Notes under the pieces: model-generated | The model's database searches: none | What the model was told of the DNA's origin: nothing | The model's input: only the letters and a program-made list of their open reading frames with translations | Part shown: positions 13,101-26,300 of the stretch, piece after piece | Layout: every line of letters begins with the position of its first letter | Numbering within the stretch: position 1 is the first letter of the stretch | Source: Isoperla grammatica | Lineage: Eukaryota; Arthropoda; Insecta; Plecoptera; Perlodidae | Assembly: GCA_945910005.1 (NCBI GenBank) | Contig: OX246746.1 | Location: 35,119,638 to 35,183,637 of the forward strand | Length of the DNA stretch: 64,000 nt | Direction: 5' to 3' | Translations under genes and position numbers: made by a program

Positions 13101-16100
13101 TGGTCGAATGACGATCAAGCAGACAGTGAAACTGATGGGTGTAGACCACGCCCACTAACGCCGAACCGAGTCCCGCCCATAAAACACGTAAAATAGTAAA
13201 TTTTGAGAATGTTTGCACTCTCCAACTTTGCAACTTAGCAAATACTACAAAGTCTCAAAATATAGGGATTTCGCGGTATTTTCGGCTTAATATGTGAGAT
13301 TTCGCGTTATAGGGCAAATTTAGTGGATTTCGCGTTTTGTGTTTTTTTAAATATTACTCTCCAAGGGCTACATAACCCACAAATTGCAAAACTACACCTC
13401 TAAAATGACTAGAAATGCCATTTCGCGTTATCGCGGCCTACGAAATTTACACATCTCTAGCCATTCGTCTAAAGGAACAGGAAGGAGGCAGAGAATCACA
13501 TTTCCATTTAATTCAAAACTTCCTGATTGATGACATTAATACAGTGTTCTGAATAGCACGATTAATTTTGTGTAGGCAAATATTTACGACGAATAAGATT
13601 TTCAACTTTAAAGAAATAAATTTATAGTTTTATTTTAATTCAATTTTTCAAATTTAAGCTTCATTTTAGATAAAAACAAAATTTTGCAACAAAAAAGCAA
13701 GACCTTTTGTCAAATAAAAATTATTTATGTCTAAATAGTTTTGTTTAATTTTTTATGCAGTTTTGTAACTTGAATGATAAATAATTAGAGCAATTGTTAA
13801 CGACAACGCAACAGCGTCAACAACTTGGTGCAAAACGACAAATGGGTCTATTATCGGTGAAGTGGCGTCGCTTTTTTGACGAAACCCACTTTTATGTTGT
13901 TTTGAACTTATAGATCCCATTGGTGCAATTTTCATTCGCGTTTGAATGAAATGAGCCAATAGCTAATATGTAAAGACGGGGGGCCACGTATGAAAAGCAG
14001 CAGAATAGCAGGCATAATAGCACAATAGCAGGCTGTGGAAATACCGCGTATCAGCTGGCCCATCTGGGAGAATTGGTACAGAAATCTTTCATTCAGTAGG
14101 GTGTTATTTTACGTTATAGCCTTATAAAGTTGATAACACTATTTATTTAGCCTAATGACTTAGCAATAATATTGTATGTTGTTTTAATTGATAAATTCCA
14201 TGTTTTAGCATGAGAACTAGACTTAAAATTGAAGTTGTCTTATGCGGTATTACTGCATTTCTAACACTTAACCCATCCGCATCGGTAAGCGGACTGGTAC
14301 GCTTATACGAAACTGGCCACGGTAACCAGAAGCGGACTGGTACGCACTTGCGCGCGCTTCACTTTGAACATGTATAGTGGTGCTATCTAGTGTACGATAT
14401 CGGAACTAATTCCTGCAATCTCTTGCTCAAGCTAGTGGCGATTCTAGTGTGCATTTCTTGAACTCTGTCGGCTTTTGTTTGTTCTTAAAATTGATTTTAT
14501 TTCCGCTCATCTCGATCCGAAACTTAGATCAGCTGTCAAATTTGTCAAGATGGACTCGGGCCGGGAAGTAGTCGTTGTTTTCGGGGCCAAGAAAGTGACA
14601 TTAGACAGATTTTAGACGTTCTAGGATCTGATTTGAGTGACAGTGATGGAGAAGGTGTTTACAACCAAAACTTACAAAATATTGTGGTTTCAAATGAGAG
14701 TGAGAGCGATTGTGAAATAGACAATGACAGTTGACAGTGACACTAGGCCTAGGCCTAGGTCTCGCGTGTAGGCATACGCCTAGAGATACGAATGTGCGTG
14801 TTCCCGCTAGTAAAACTGCTATGTCTACTATTATCAGTGACGGCGATAGCGATGTGGACATTGGTATGGACATTGACGAAAGTGACAATGAAGACGTTTT
14901 CGTGTAAACCTTGGCGCGCGCTAAAAGTGCGTGGTTTCCGGGGGCGGCCAGCCGAATGAGGCAACTGATGCGGATGGGTTAAGCGGTGTTAATGTTGGTT
15001 TTCCGCGTAGGCGTGGACCTATTTTGTAATTTAATTTAGATCATTAGGCCTATAGTGGTAATACTAAATATTATTTAAATCTATTTACAGGTAAAGTAAT
15101 TACATTACATCAGGCAGTGAGAATCATGTCAGAGTATAACGATTCATTCTTCAACTGAAAGCGGAGCGAATTCTTTTACAGAGGAAGACATTCTTTCCGG
15201 TCCACAGACAGCGCCTATGGTAGGCCTAGGCATCAAAAATATTTGGCAGCTCCACCTCAGAGCACATCAGGTCACATTGTTTCAAATGGTATCGTATATT
15301 GTAAGGATTTTGTAGACCCACAGGCTAGACGGACCTACACTAGACTAGGTCTAGGCTACAAGAGGCTTGCCTTACAATAGGTAACTAGAATATCTATGCC
15401 CACAGAGTGGTTTGCTTATCTTTCTGTTTCTACTCGTGCTCTAATTGAGGCCCTTGAAGACGATCTAATTTTCATGCCGGAACTTGAGTATGTCACAGAA
15501 TTACCCTCGTCTCTAGAGCGGCATCTAAAGTAAGCCGACAGGTCGGGACCTTCAATAGTTTCAGTACCAGAACAAGCGGGACTATCTGACCGAAACTTCC
15601 GATCCAGATCTAGATCTACATGTTCTGGACAACTCGGCATCGATAGATGATCCTGATGATGAGGTTAACCTTCAAATACTGTACTAGACAATCAGACTCA
15701 AAGAGACGATCAAGAAGGAGCCCTACAAGTTGACCAAGGAAGGTCGAATGTGTAAACATGTACACACATGTATACCTGAAGAATGGAAAAGGAATTCCAA
15801 CAAACGTCTGGGAATGGAAGGAAAGTCATACATTGGATAGAGCTGTGCGAGTCTCGAAATTTCGAGACGAGATCGAGATAAAAATTCTGCCAGTGTATGG
15901 CTCGACCTGCTCAAACACCTGCTTGAAAATTTGAGTCTCGGGCGCGCTCGAGAAAGCAGACGAAATGTATGAAAACGGGTACATTCTGTGGAGATTCTAT
16001 GGTGTACACAGTATTTCATCATTATTTTTATATTTTAACCAAATTTCGTAATAAATACTAATAGGCCTACCACAGAATTATGAAGATGTAAGGTAGGCTA

Positions 16101-19100
16101 GACGCTAGGCCTAGGCCTACCCTACTCCAGGCTTTGTATAATCTAGATACAACGTTTAGGCCTTAGTATTCTATTTTCGTGTTTTTACTGCTAAAAAAGG
16201 ATGCAAATAATATGCCATGGACTTCAAAAATAGGCTAAACCAGGGGTGGACAAATCTTTCAATAATCTAGGAGCCAGCAAAAAATCTTGGGCGCCAGCAA
16301 CAATCTGGCAAAGCAACGAGGTCGCGTGGCAAGTCCGAGGTCTGGGGCGAAGCCCCAGCTGCCGGAGGCCAATTTCCCCAAAGGCAAATTTTGTTTTGAG
16401 GATTGCAGTACGTTTGACTGTCTGAAATGGGATTTCAGGCGAATTTGCAGAACAAATAGGGTGACATAGGAAGCTTATATTGCAGGCTAAAAATGAACTT
16501 GAAGTAGACTAAGGGACAGGTATTTTAGGTATTTATTCAGGATTGCATGACATAGGTCAACAAAATTGACAATTTAATGAAATTGTATTAGAATAGGTAT
16601 CCCTTTCATCGTAATCAGTTACCACGTGCGCAAGCTTCTGTACTCGGCCACGAGAGGGCTAAGGAGTGCAATTCGTATCAGCTATCGCTGAAGGAAGATG
16701 TCAAACTAGTTAATCAAGGGCGAACAAAAAAATTGATTCCATCCAATCATTAATTTAATTTAAGTTAATTAACTAAAGAATTAAAATAAATAAAAGTTTT
16801 TTTTTTTTTTCTGTAATGAATGAAAATTAGTACTTTTTAGTTCTTGATAATTTAGGCGCCAGCATGAAATTTTTAGTCCCCACGGCGACCGGGCGACCGG
16901 TAATTGTCCACCCCTGGGCTAAACTATTTGCAAACATTGCTCGTTGGTAAAAGTTCCACAGACCACGTCAACGCTTTTCATTGACAAAGCCCATCTTGGA
17001 TTTCACCCCACCATGATCGCTTTAGTTTCTTTATGTCCGCGAAGCGCGCTAGTGGTCGATTTAGTTAGTCTTCCCTAACGCACTCTATCGTAGACTTCGG
17101 GTACCGAATCGGGAGAACTTCTTTGCCGACTCAAACTTCTTTATCTACTAGCAGGTATCACACTCTACCGTACACTTTGCGCACCACTTGCTTGCGAGCA
17201 GGGAATATAGTAACACAGAGATAATACATAATATCTTTGCTTGCGACCTACAGCTTGTTAGGATTTTCGTCTGCCATCGTATAAAAAAATTCAAACCGGG
17301 GTTTGGCACAGATGAGACTACAATACATTAAAGAGAAGATTCCTACTTTTTAATACCAATAATGAGTATAAGACATTTGAAATGTAACTCTGAAACTATT
17401 TCTTACTAGTCTACTCTGAGGGGAGCATTTTTATACTTGGTGCCAAGTTAGTAGAGCGCTTTCTCAAGCCCTATTGTACAAGCATTACACGCATCTTTAA
17501 ACTCCACTTTAAGGTGGACAAAAGGCTGCAATTCCAACCGCAGGTAGAATATTGCACTACCCGTCTAGACAGAGAAAAACATCGACCTCAACTGGAGTAC
17601 GGGCTTGCACTGTGATTCGGCTGATGATTTTGGTCCTCGGATAAAAAATGCCCCCCCCCCCCCCCCCCAATAAAAAAAAAATGAGTTAAATTTTTTTTTC
17701 CAAGCCATCAAAATACATTCTGAAATCTGACGGCGCCAGATATATGTGTAGGCCTTCTTGGGAAATAGAATTATTAAATATAATTTTTGAGTTTGGACCG
17801 TGTATAGAAACAATGAAATAATATGGATCAAAGTAAATCATGACGTTAAAGTTCGACGTTTCGTCAATAAATAATATAATTTTATCCATCTTTAATTGTT
17901 TTTATATATACACGGTACAAACTCAAAAAATGGAATTAATATTTTGGTATATAATTACTGACTGTTTGAGTGGGTGGGGGTTTGGGCGGGCGCGAGTTTA
18001 TTTATAGTGTAATTGGGGGGGGGGGGGCGAACACCCCAACCCCAGCCGCCGGAAGTTTTTCGCCGAAGGCGCAAATGTTTTTTCATATGACGTTTTAAAC
18101 GCCCGTGAACACGTTTCAGAATCTTGACTACAATGTCATAGAGTAGTTTTACGAGAGTGTGGGAATGATCCTTGTAACCGGTAGTGCTGTATTTTGTGAT
18201 AAGAAAACCAATGTTTGTGATCTATTAAATTTTATACATTTCCTCCTCTCTCCTCATATTCTTTCTTTCTTTCTTTCCCTTTCCTTTTGGCATGAGGGGG
18301 GGGGGGTTAACCCCATAACCCCCTCTTGGATACGCCACTGTTAGAGAGTGTATACATGTGTAAGCGCATGCATTTGTTCGTGTGCGTGGGAGTGCGCGAG
18401 CAGCATCACAGCATAGATAGCCTACTCACAGGTATGGCCAATGGCCAAATGTTTTCATTGCAGGTAGTAACATTACCAGCACGTTCTTCGAAGCACTGGA
18501 GTGTGTCATTGGTAATGAGAGGTTTTATTATTCATTGACAGGTACAAGTTGTCTTATAACAGTTCAACCAAATACAAAGAAATAGCGGGCGCTCTTCTAG
18601 CTTGGCGCGAACTATACATCCGAAATATATTCGAAATATATTAGAACCAGGGATGACAGAAAAATCACACTTTCCTAGGCCTAAGGCTTTGAGTTTAGAG
18701 TAGGTGTTTTTACATTGATGTTTGTTACTTTCTCTACGTAATTTTGTTTGTGGATAGGCCTAAGTAGGCCTACAGCTAAGCTTTGGAGAAATTGACAGAA
18801 TTTTGTAGTTTGAACTAGGCCTATGCCCGGTCCTAGGCTAGATGTAAGCTCTAGGCTATGTACTCAACAAGTTCTTAAATCGATTTTATGTGCATTGTTG
18901 ATAAAGTTGTCTTTTTTATATTCGATTTCCTAAGTAATAAGCAAAGTCTGTTTTTATCTTGAATCTCGCTTGATATTCAAGAAAATTTTGGGTTTGCTCG
19001 ATCTCGCTCGACTTGAAAAATCCCTGCTCGCACAGCCCTAACATTGGATATACACGACTGGAGGGAGGGGAAGATATCTCACAATACTGAGCATGCAGAA

Positions 19101-22100
19101 AGAAAGCTAGGCTTAACATGCACCTCAAAAATGTGTACAAAGTCCACGGTACGAAATTGTGAGGAGTTCGGGGAAGCCGATAGATTAAATATTTTCAATA
19201 AACTTTGGAAAGACATGAGCTGGGCGAAGACTTAACGTCTTAAAACTAAGCCAAGCCGCTTAGATGCCGAACGAGTGAGACAGCTTGTTATCCTGTGTGA
19301 AAATGTACCCCTTCTTAAGTATAACTAGCCTAGGCCTAGTAGGAAGTAAGTAGGCCTCTTACAACTACCTGTACTGATATTGTAGGCCTACTGATGCAAA
19401 TTCAGATGCACATTTCATTTTAAGTAGGCCTAGGCTCACCGGTAGTGCTATCCTATTTATTAGCCTATGCTACCATTGAATTGTCTGTACGGTAGGCCTA
19501 GGCCTACATGATATTCTTTAAAATCTAATGTTTGCTCTAATTTAATCCAAATCCTTATCCATATAGGACCAATAATAATATTTCTCAACCTATGGGACCA
19601 CTAAATTTGAAAATATTTACATTCACCTCATAATTTAGAAAGAAAAAATGTTGTTAATAATCGGCTGAAGAATCGGTAATCGGATCGGTTTTTCTAATAA
19701 TCAGAATCGGTAGCCTAATCGGTTTGGCAAATTTGATGAATCGGCCCATCTCTAATTTTGAAAAATGTAATAACGCCAACCTCAATAACTCCAATAACCT
19801 ATATGACTTGTCAAAGTTACGCCATCCTTTCGGATGGGACGTAAAACCAATGTCCCCTTGGTACTTTTCGACAGGAGTAGGCTACAAGCCGGTACCAGGA
19901 TTTCCCTCATCATCATTAATCGTGTACAGTATATTAAATTTGCCTCGGGGCCTTGGTCCTGTTGCAGATATAGAATACATAACATAACATAACAGTGAAG
20001 GCTATGCCGTCATATCAGCCATACCCTGCGGATGTGTTCATAGTACAGCATAAACTATGCTTGGAAATTGATACGGAATCAGCTGTGTCTATTATGTATA
20101 CCAAAGTGTATAAGCAGTATTTTGCACAGTATCCACGTGTAGCTACCAGTATGCAGCTTCAAACGTATGCAGGAGTAAAACTGGATATGCCACTGTAGGC
20201 CTACACCAGTCTCATATAGAGAGATTAAAGTCAAGTTCCAAACTTTAAAAAATCGAGCCCAAACCAGGAATAGAACCCTAGACCTTCTGTATTGGAAGTA
20301 GGAATAAAACCACTAGACCAACAAGCAACCCAAGTAGCATAAAGTTGTGGTAAACTGTGCATCGCCATGGCCATAGGTGGCAAGTCGCTTCATGGCCCAC
20401 TTGTGGCGTTGGCCAAGCGCTCGCCTGTTTTCCGTAAGCCGGGTGTCGTTTAATGGGGCATACAGTGGACCCTGTAGTACGACCGACAGTTGCGAAAATA
20501 CTAGACAGCATTTTGCAGCAGCCTCCACTCCACACCACAAACTTATTTTGTTGACTGGATATACACTTAATTACATTTAAGACACTATGACTACTATAAT
20601 CTACTACAACCTAAAGATAACAAATAAATATATAGGAACGTTTGTAGGCCTATTAGCAAGGTGGATAATGAAACGGAAGGCTGGGGACGAGTGTACTTGA
20701 CGTTTGCATCAACAGAGCATACCCTACTAGTATATTTTAGCTATTGGTGAACTTTTCATAAATAAGAAAGACTAAACATATATTAGGTGTAACATGGAGC
20801 AAGTATGGCACAAGACCCTTATAGAATCCCCGGCACCCCTCGTACCTCATAGTTCGTGTGACACAATCCCAGGTGCCGGTGTAGCTGTGGTGTTGGTCTT
20901 GCAACCGAGCCCGTACCACCTGATAGGGGTACGTAACCGCAGCTGCAATCAGTTTCGAGCCGGCAGCAAAAGCGAGGTACTCGGAAGTCGCCTGTAAAGG
21001 GTAAAAACAGCAATTAATTGGCATCCAACAATAAAAACAATGATACACATCATATTGTGAATAAGACTGGAGGGCATTGCAACATTAAATGTAGCTATCT
21101 TTATATAAATATTAAATATATATTGCTACTACTCTTTATTCCAACATCATTCAGTTGGGTAAAGGGGTGTTTCCACCATTGATCTTGGGCATCTCAGGAA
21201 TCAGCATCGGCATGCCGAGCAAGACATAATTTTCTTCAACTTCATTCGCTTCGTGAATGAATTTCTCTTGCCGTTCCACCAACTCTCTTTACTTTTTCCT
21301 GTCCTCCCACCATCTTTCTCTATCCTCTACCACTGGCCACTCCTCTTCTCTCTCCTTCACATCTGCTTGTACCTGGTCCTGCCATCCATCTCTAGGTCTT
21401 CCCACTCTTCTTCTCTCATTCACTAACTCAAACTTGGGATTCTATGTTTCTCCATTCTTCTCATGTGTCCATACCATTCATTGTAGTCAGTCCCTGCCCA
21501 CCTTGAACTTGAGGCTCTCAACTCCCACTTTCTTCCTTATCACTCTACTTCGTATCTTGTCCAGCTTACTGACACCTGCCAGACTGCGGATGAGTTTCAT
21601 CTCAGATCTCAGCTATCTATATAGAAGAATAAAATAATTTGGCTCTATTCACTTTAAGGCCGAATGCATGTAGAGCACTGCAGTGTTTTTACTTTTGGTT
21701 GCCATCTTATGACGACTATGTAAACTCTTGTAGATCATGATAGTTGTGTTAGATGGCGTTGCTGTTGATCAAGTGCTCGTTGGCTGATAGTTGGAACGCA
21801 AGCAACTACGAAATATGTAAATTAGGGTTGCCGTTTGATAATCGATATATCGATCGATACGAATATTTGCCGAAACGATCGATAATCGATTCAGTCTTCC
21901 CGAATCGATTATCACTATATCGATAATCGATCGATAATCGAATGGCTCGCCCGGCCGAGATTTTGAATTTACCGCTTGTTACGCTTCCTACGTGCGCCAC
22001 ACACGTAGGAAGCCTGGCAGCGTAGTAGCTTCAACCCCCACCCATCATCCTCCAATCCCTACCCAGGCCTGCCCTTCCCCCGTAGAGCAGTAGAAGGGGA

Positions 22101-23351
22101 ACCGGGCCGACCTAGTCGCAAGCGGTAACTTGTCGCCTGCAGTGAGCACGTGTTTCTTGATCCGTTTTTTTTTCTCTTGTTCGCGCGATGTTTTTGACCA
22201 CGGCTAAAACAGATCTGTTTATGGTCGGTTCACACAAATGTTTAAGGTTTAAGATTTAAGATTGAACTATAGGAAAACAACGTTAGCGTTGACAACCAGC
22301 GCTAGTTTTAAGAGCCAGTGTTTAAGGTTTATCAAAGTTGACTAAGATTCAACTTTAGACCTGGAATTCTTAGACTAGCCTATAAGAGGTGACCTTTTAT
22401 AAATTCGGCCAATTGTAGCCATCCTACTAAAGCAGTTAGAGAAATTCGTTTCTTAGGACAGAATCTTAAATCATAAACCTTAAATCCTTAAACATTTGTG
22501 TGGACCGACCATTACTCCACCGCAACTCAGAAGTGAGGTGTGGAAAAACTTCGGTTTTTGTGTCAATGATAAAGAAGAAATCATAGACAACGTAAGAGTG
22601 TAGTTTGTAGGAAGTGTAAGGGTAAAGTGGCTTACAGTGGCCACACGACAAATCTTAGTACACATTTACGAATTATGTAATGCTTACGCGACATAAAATT
22701 TTTATTTTAAAGTAATCCTAATTTCCGACTACAGTATTGTCTTTTTCCGGTCCATTATTTATTTGTTAGCGCGTGTATTGTACGCCGCTACTAAATTGTT
22801 TTCTCACGTATCCGTTGATTCTCACGTCTTGTTGATACTTGGAGCTGTGATGAATGAATGAATGAGGGTTATCACTCATGTGTCACACGGAGTAACAGGC
22901 AAACGGCAACACTATTCAAGGTTGGCTCCCTACACTTTCATTGGTCGCCCCGCCATGACATCTCGGAGTGGTGCTGTGGTCGGGCTCGCGCCTTGCCACT
23001 GTCTTAATCTTTAAGTCGAGATAACTCAAAAAGTAGGTCAGTGACCCCGGTTTTTTGTTTATATAATTGAAAAGCACACTTACGATAGTGTATGTTGTGA
23101 ATTTCAGCCAAATGTCATTACAGTGAAACCTCCTTTGTACGTTTTCGAGGGACCCGAGACAAAAAAACGTGTTAACGGGAAAAACGCACTATTGAAATAC
23201 TTAACATTTGTCTTTTCATTTTTCATACATTTCTTACACTTAGCACTTAGCCCTAGGATATGATAAAGGAATTATCTTAAATCTTGTAAAAACTCTTATC
23301 ATGGTGTTTACATTTAGCCTCTGCCTACAAAGCCGCTCTTGTTCCCATAAC

Positions 23352-23383
<32 letters not shown>

Positions 23384-26300
23384 ACATAATTCTTATCTAA
23401 GAAGGGTCGAAAGCGAGGCCTGGCGACCAAGGTCATGCAGCTAGACTAGGCTGTGATGACATATTATAAAAAAAACTCGAGTGGGTAAAAAAATATTGTT
23501 TTCTATACTTAGGACAATTAAGAGTAGTCGAAGTGCGAGGGCAATGTATGTTTAATTAACTACTATGTAGTTTGACAAAAGCCTTTTGTAAAGAGGAGCA
23601 CTGGACGAGGGTTTGTTATTTATGGTAAGCAGGTAAAGAACCTCAGTGCCGGCAGCCGAGATCGTAAATAAAAGACCCTTTCAAAGACCCCCCCCCCCTC
23701 CCCCCCACGTGGAACGAGATGCAGCTGTGGTCAAGGTCAAGGCACTCACTGGCGGCTGGGTTGCATTGTGTTGAGCGAGGGAAGGAGGGAAGGAGGGCGG
23801 GTGGGGGGGCGCTTCGCAGAACTGGGATGAATGAATGACAAACGTGGCCCCGCTTGAACAATAACACCTTGTAATTCGACTCACTGGCTGGCCGGAAAAA
23901 CCCATTATGAGAACACAGAAAACGTACTATAGGATCTAATTACTGTGACGGACTGATTTTTGAAACGCATTAACGTAAAAAACGTAATATTGGGAAACGT
24001 ATTAAAGAAATAAATTATGCATAAATGCCATAAGGCTTCGCCGGGACCTCGTAAAAAAAACGTAGAAACGTAAAAAACGTAGAAAAGCGAAACGTACAAA
24101 GGTGGTTCTACTTATTATTGAAGTTTCAATGAATTACTTTAAGCCTCAACACAACGCAAGAGTCATATTCCCCCCCCCCCTCCTCATGTCAGATGTCTAT
24201 CCAACCAAGTTAATGGACCAAACAGATGTTAAAATCACTATATTATGATATTCCTCTTCATTTATTTAAAACGTGACTAACAGTTTCTTACCCTCTGTCA
24301 AGTTCAATAACCTCTAACCCATCACTACATGTTTAAACAGTTAAACATTTAACCTTCCCATCCCTAGACAGGTGGGCTGCAACACTAGTCCAGTCTGGCA
24401 GAGTTGATAAGCCCCACCAACAGTGAACTCTCCGTCTTGGTACCTTCTCAAATATCCCATACTGTTAATCCTTATTTTGTTTATGACACATTTTAAAGGG
24501 AGGAATGGATCAATAAATACGCTTGGTTGTTGAAAAGGATTACAGTATAATATAACAAGTCACTCTGGAATTATAGCAAATTAGAATAATAACACATGGA
24601 AGAACTCGATGTAAATGTATGTTGTTGTTTAGACCTAGAATAATATCTGGCCAATTAGTAGTTAGACATTGACAAGTGTGTTGTTCCCTCCGTCCTTACG
24701 ACATAATGTGTTTGGCTATTTAGTGGGTAGCTGTAGATGGTGTATTGAGAAACCTTATCTGTACAGACCATCAATTGTGTACGTAGCTACTTTCATCTTA
24801 AAAAAAAAAAAAAAAAACGTCTCAATCGCGTTTTGTCATTCAACTTATTTGTGTACATTATGTACTCTTTTCTTTTATTATGTTAATTTATGTTAATTTA
24901 TGATGTTAATTAAGGCTGTACATTGACCTACCTTGCGGAACACCCTATTTCAGTCTGTTAAAATTGCTTTATGGTATTAAATTGTCCCAAAAGAAAATCA
25001 AAATAATAAATATGTATCTTAGAGAAAATGTAATACACACTCTTATGAATATTTCTTTGTTCCAATCAATATTTCAGTTTTGCAGATGTTCTTAATGTAG
25101 TTGTGAAAGGTGTTCAGCAACATCACATACAAAAGATAATTAAGAACATCTGAAAACGAAAAAGAAACATTCATAAGAAAGAGTATTAAATTTCCTACAG
25201 GATGACATATTTTGTTTACAATTGGGACAATTTATACACATTTTAAAGCAAACAGACTGAAATTGGGGGTTCCGCAGGGTAGGTGGGCATACAGCCTTAA
25301 GTGCAACAAGCATGTATACGTGTTCCGCAGGGTAGGTGGGCATACAGCCTTAAGTGCAACAAGCATGTATACGTAGCACAGTCAAAAAAACGTTTTCCAG
25401 GGGACCAAGAACAAATGAACATTTATTATAACAAATCAGAAAAATGCAATATTATACACAGCAATCTGCTTTTTTGGCATTAAAAACTAATCAATTTGGC
25501 ACTAACTTGAAGAAAATTTACAGTAATTAGCAATGATAATATCATTTGTATTTAGTATACAAAAAATTAGTGAAACTTTTTGACATTATATGTAAAAGGA
25601 GAAACAGGGTCCAGAGCAATAAAAGCCTTAATTTAAAAGGGTGGCAAGGTGAACATATTACAGAGGTTCCTTGGGACATAATTGTTCTAAGGTTTTTTCT
25701 CTTAGAATTTCTAAAAACCTTAGAACTTGTCATAGAGTACATGCTTGACATTAACAAAATTACTTGCCATGATGGGGTTGGGTTTTTATTCCATGTATAT
25801 TTTATGAAAACCCACTGGATTGCAGACAACTGACAGATATCAATTACAGTACACAGTTGAGTGAAGAATAACATTATAAAAAAATGTACCTCACTCCATT
25901 AAAGGACACCAAGCCTTAACGTTTATAAACATATTGTGTCAGACTAATTGTTGAAAGGTTAAATGTGGGATGAGATAGGCTTTGCCTAGCCCTGAGCAGT
26001 CCTGCAGGGCGATTCTCTAAGATGCGCGGTAAATTTAACGACACTTGTGTTAAACCTACCACACGATAAGCTACCGCGCAATTCCCAACTACCATTTCAT
26101 AACGTTCGATAACCGTATCGAAAGGACGTAGCTGTTGCAGCAGAGCAGCGCCTGTTATATATTAGTTTGTGGATGTTTTCGAGACGGCTGTGTACACTAT
26201 AGAAAGTTAACCAATGACAATGCGAGAATAAATGGAACGTTTGCCATAAGGTTCGTTTGATTTACGGACACCTTTTGCACTTTTTGCAATTATTGCAGCA

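Larger units (their letters stand above)
15838..19040. mobile_element. Large hAT element, TAGAGCTGTGCGAG family, composite
   Basis: Ends are TAGAGCTGTGCGAGTCTCGA and GCTCGCACAGCCCTA, with a perfect duplication ACATTGGA at 15830-15837 and 19041-19048. Subterminal regions repeat CTCGA/TCGAG phrases. The 3.2-kb interior holds a second hAT (16241-16916), homopolymer C and G runs, and a piece related to the 42.35-kb element (about 18010-18340). No intact transposase frame. Confidence 0.88.

Noticed and set aside
20250..20345. Functional tRNA-Glu gene
   Set aside because: A and B boxes are present but no 7-bp acceptor stem pairs and the anticodon loop lacks U33, so a SINE is more likely.
21257..21637. 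126-codon plus-strand frame rich in Ser/Leu
   Set aside because: It is the antisense of a LINE ORF2 fragment on the minus strand.
25683..25729. microRNA precursor
   Set aside because: The stem is only 14 bp, too short for a normal precursor.
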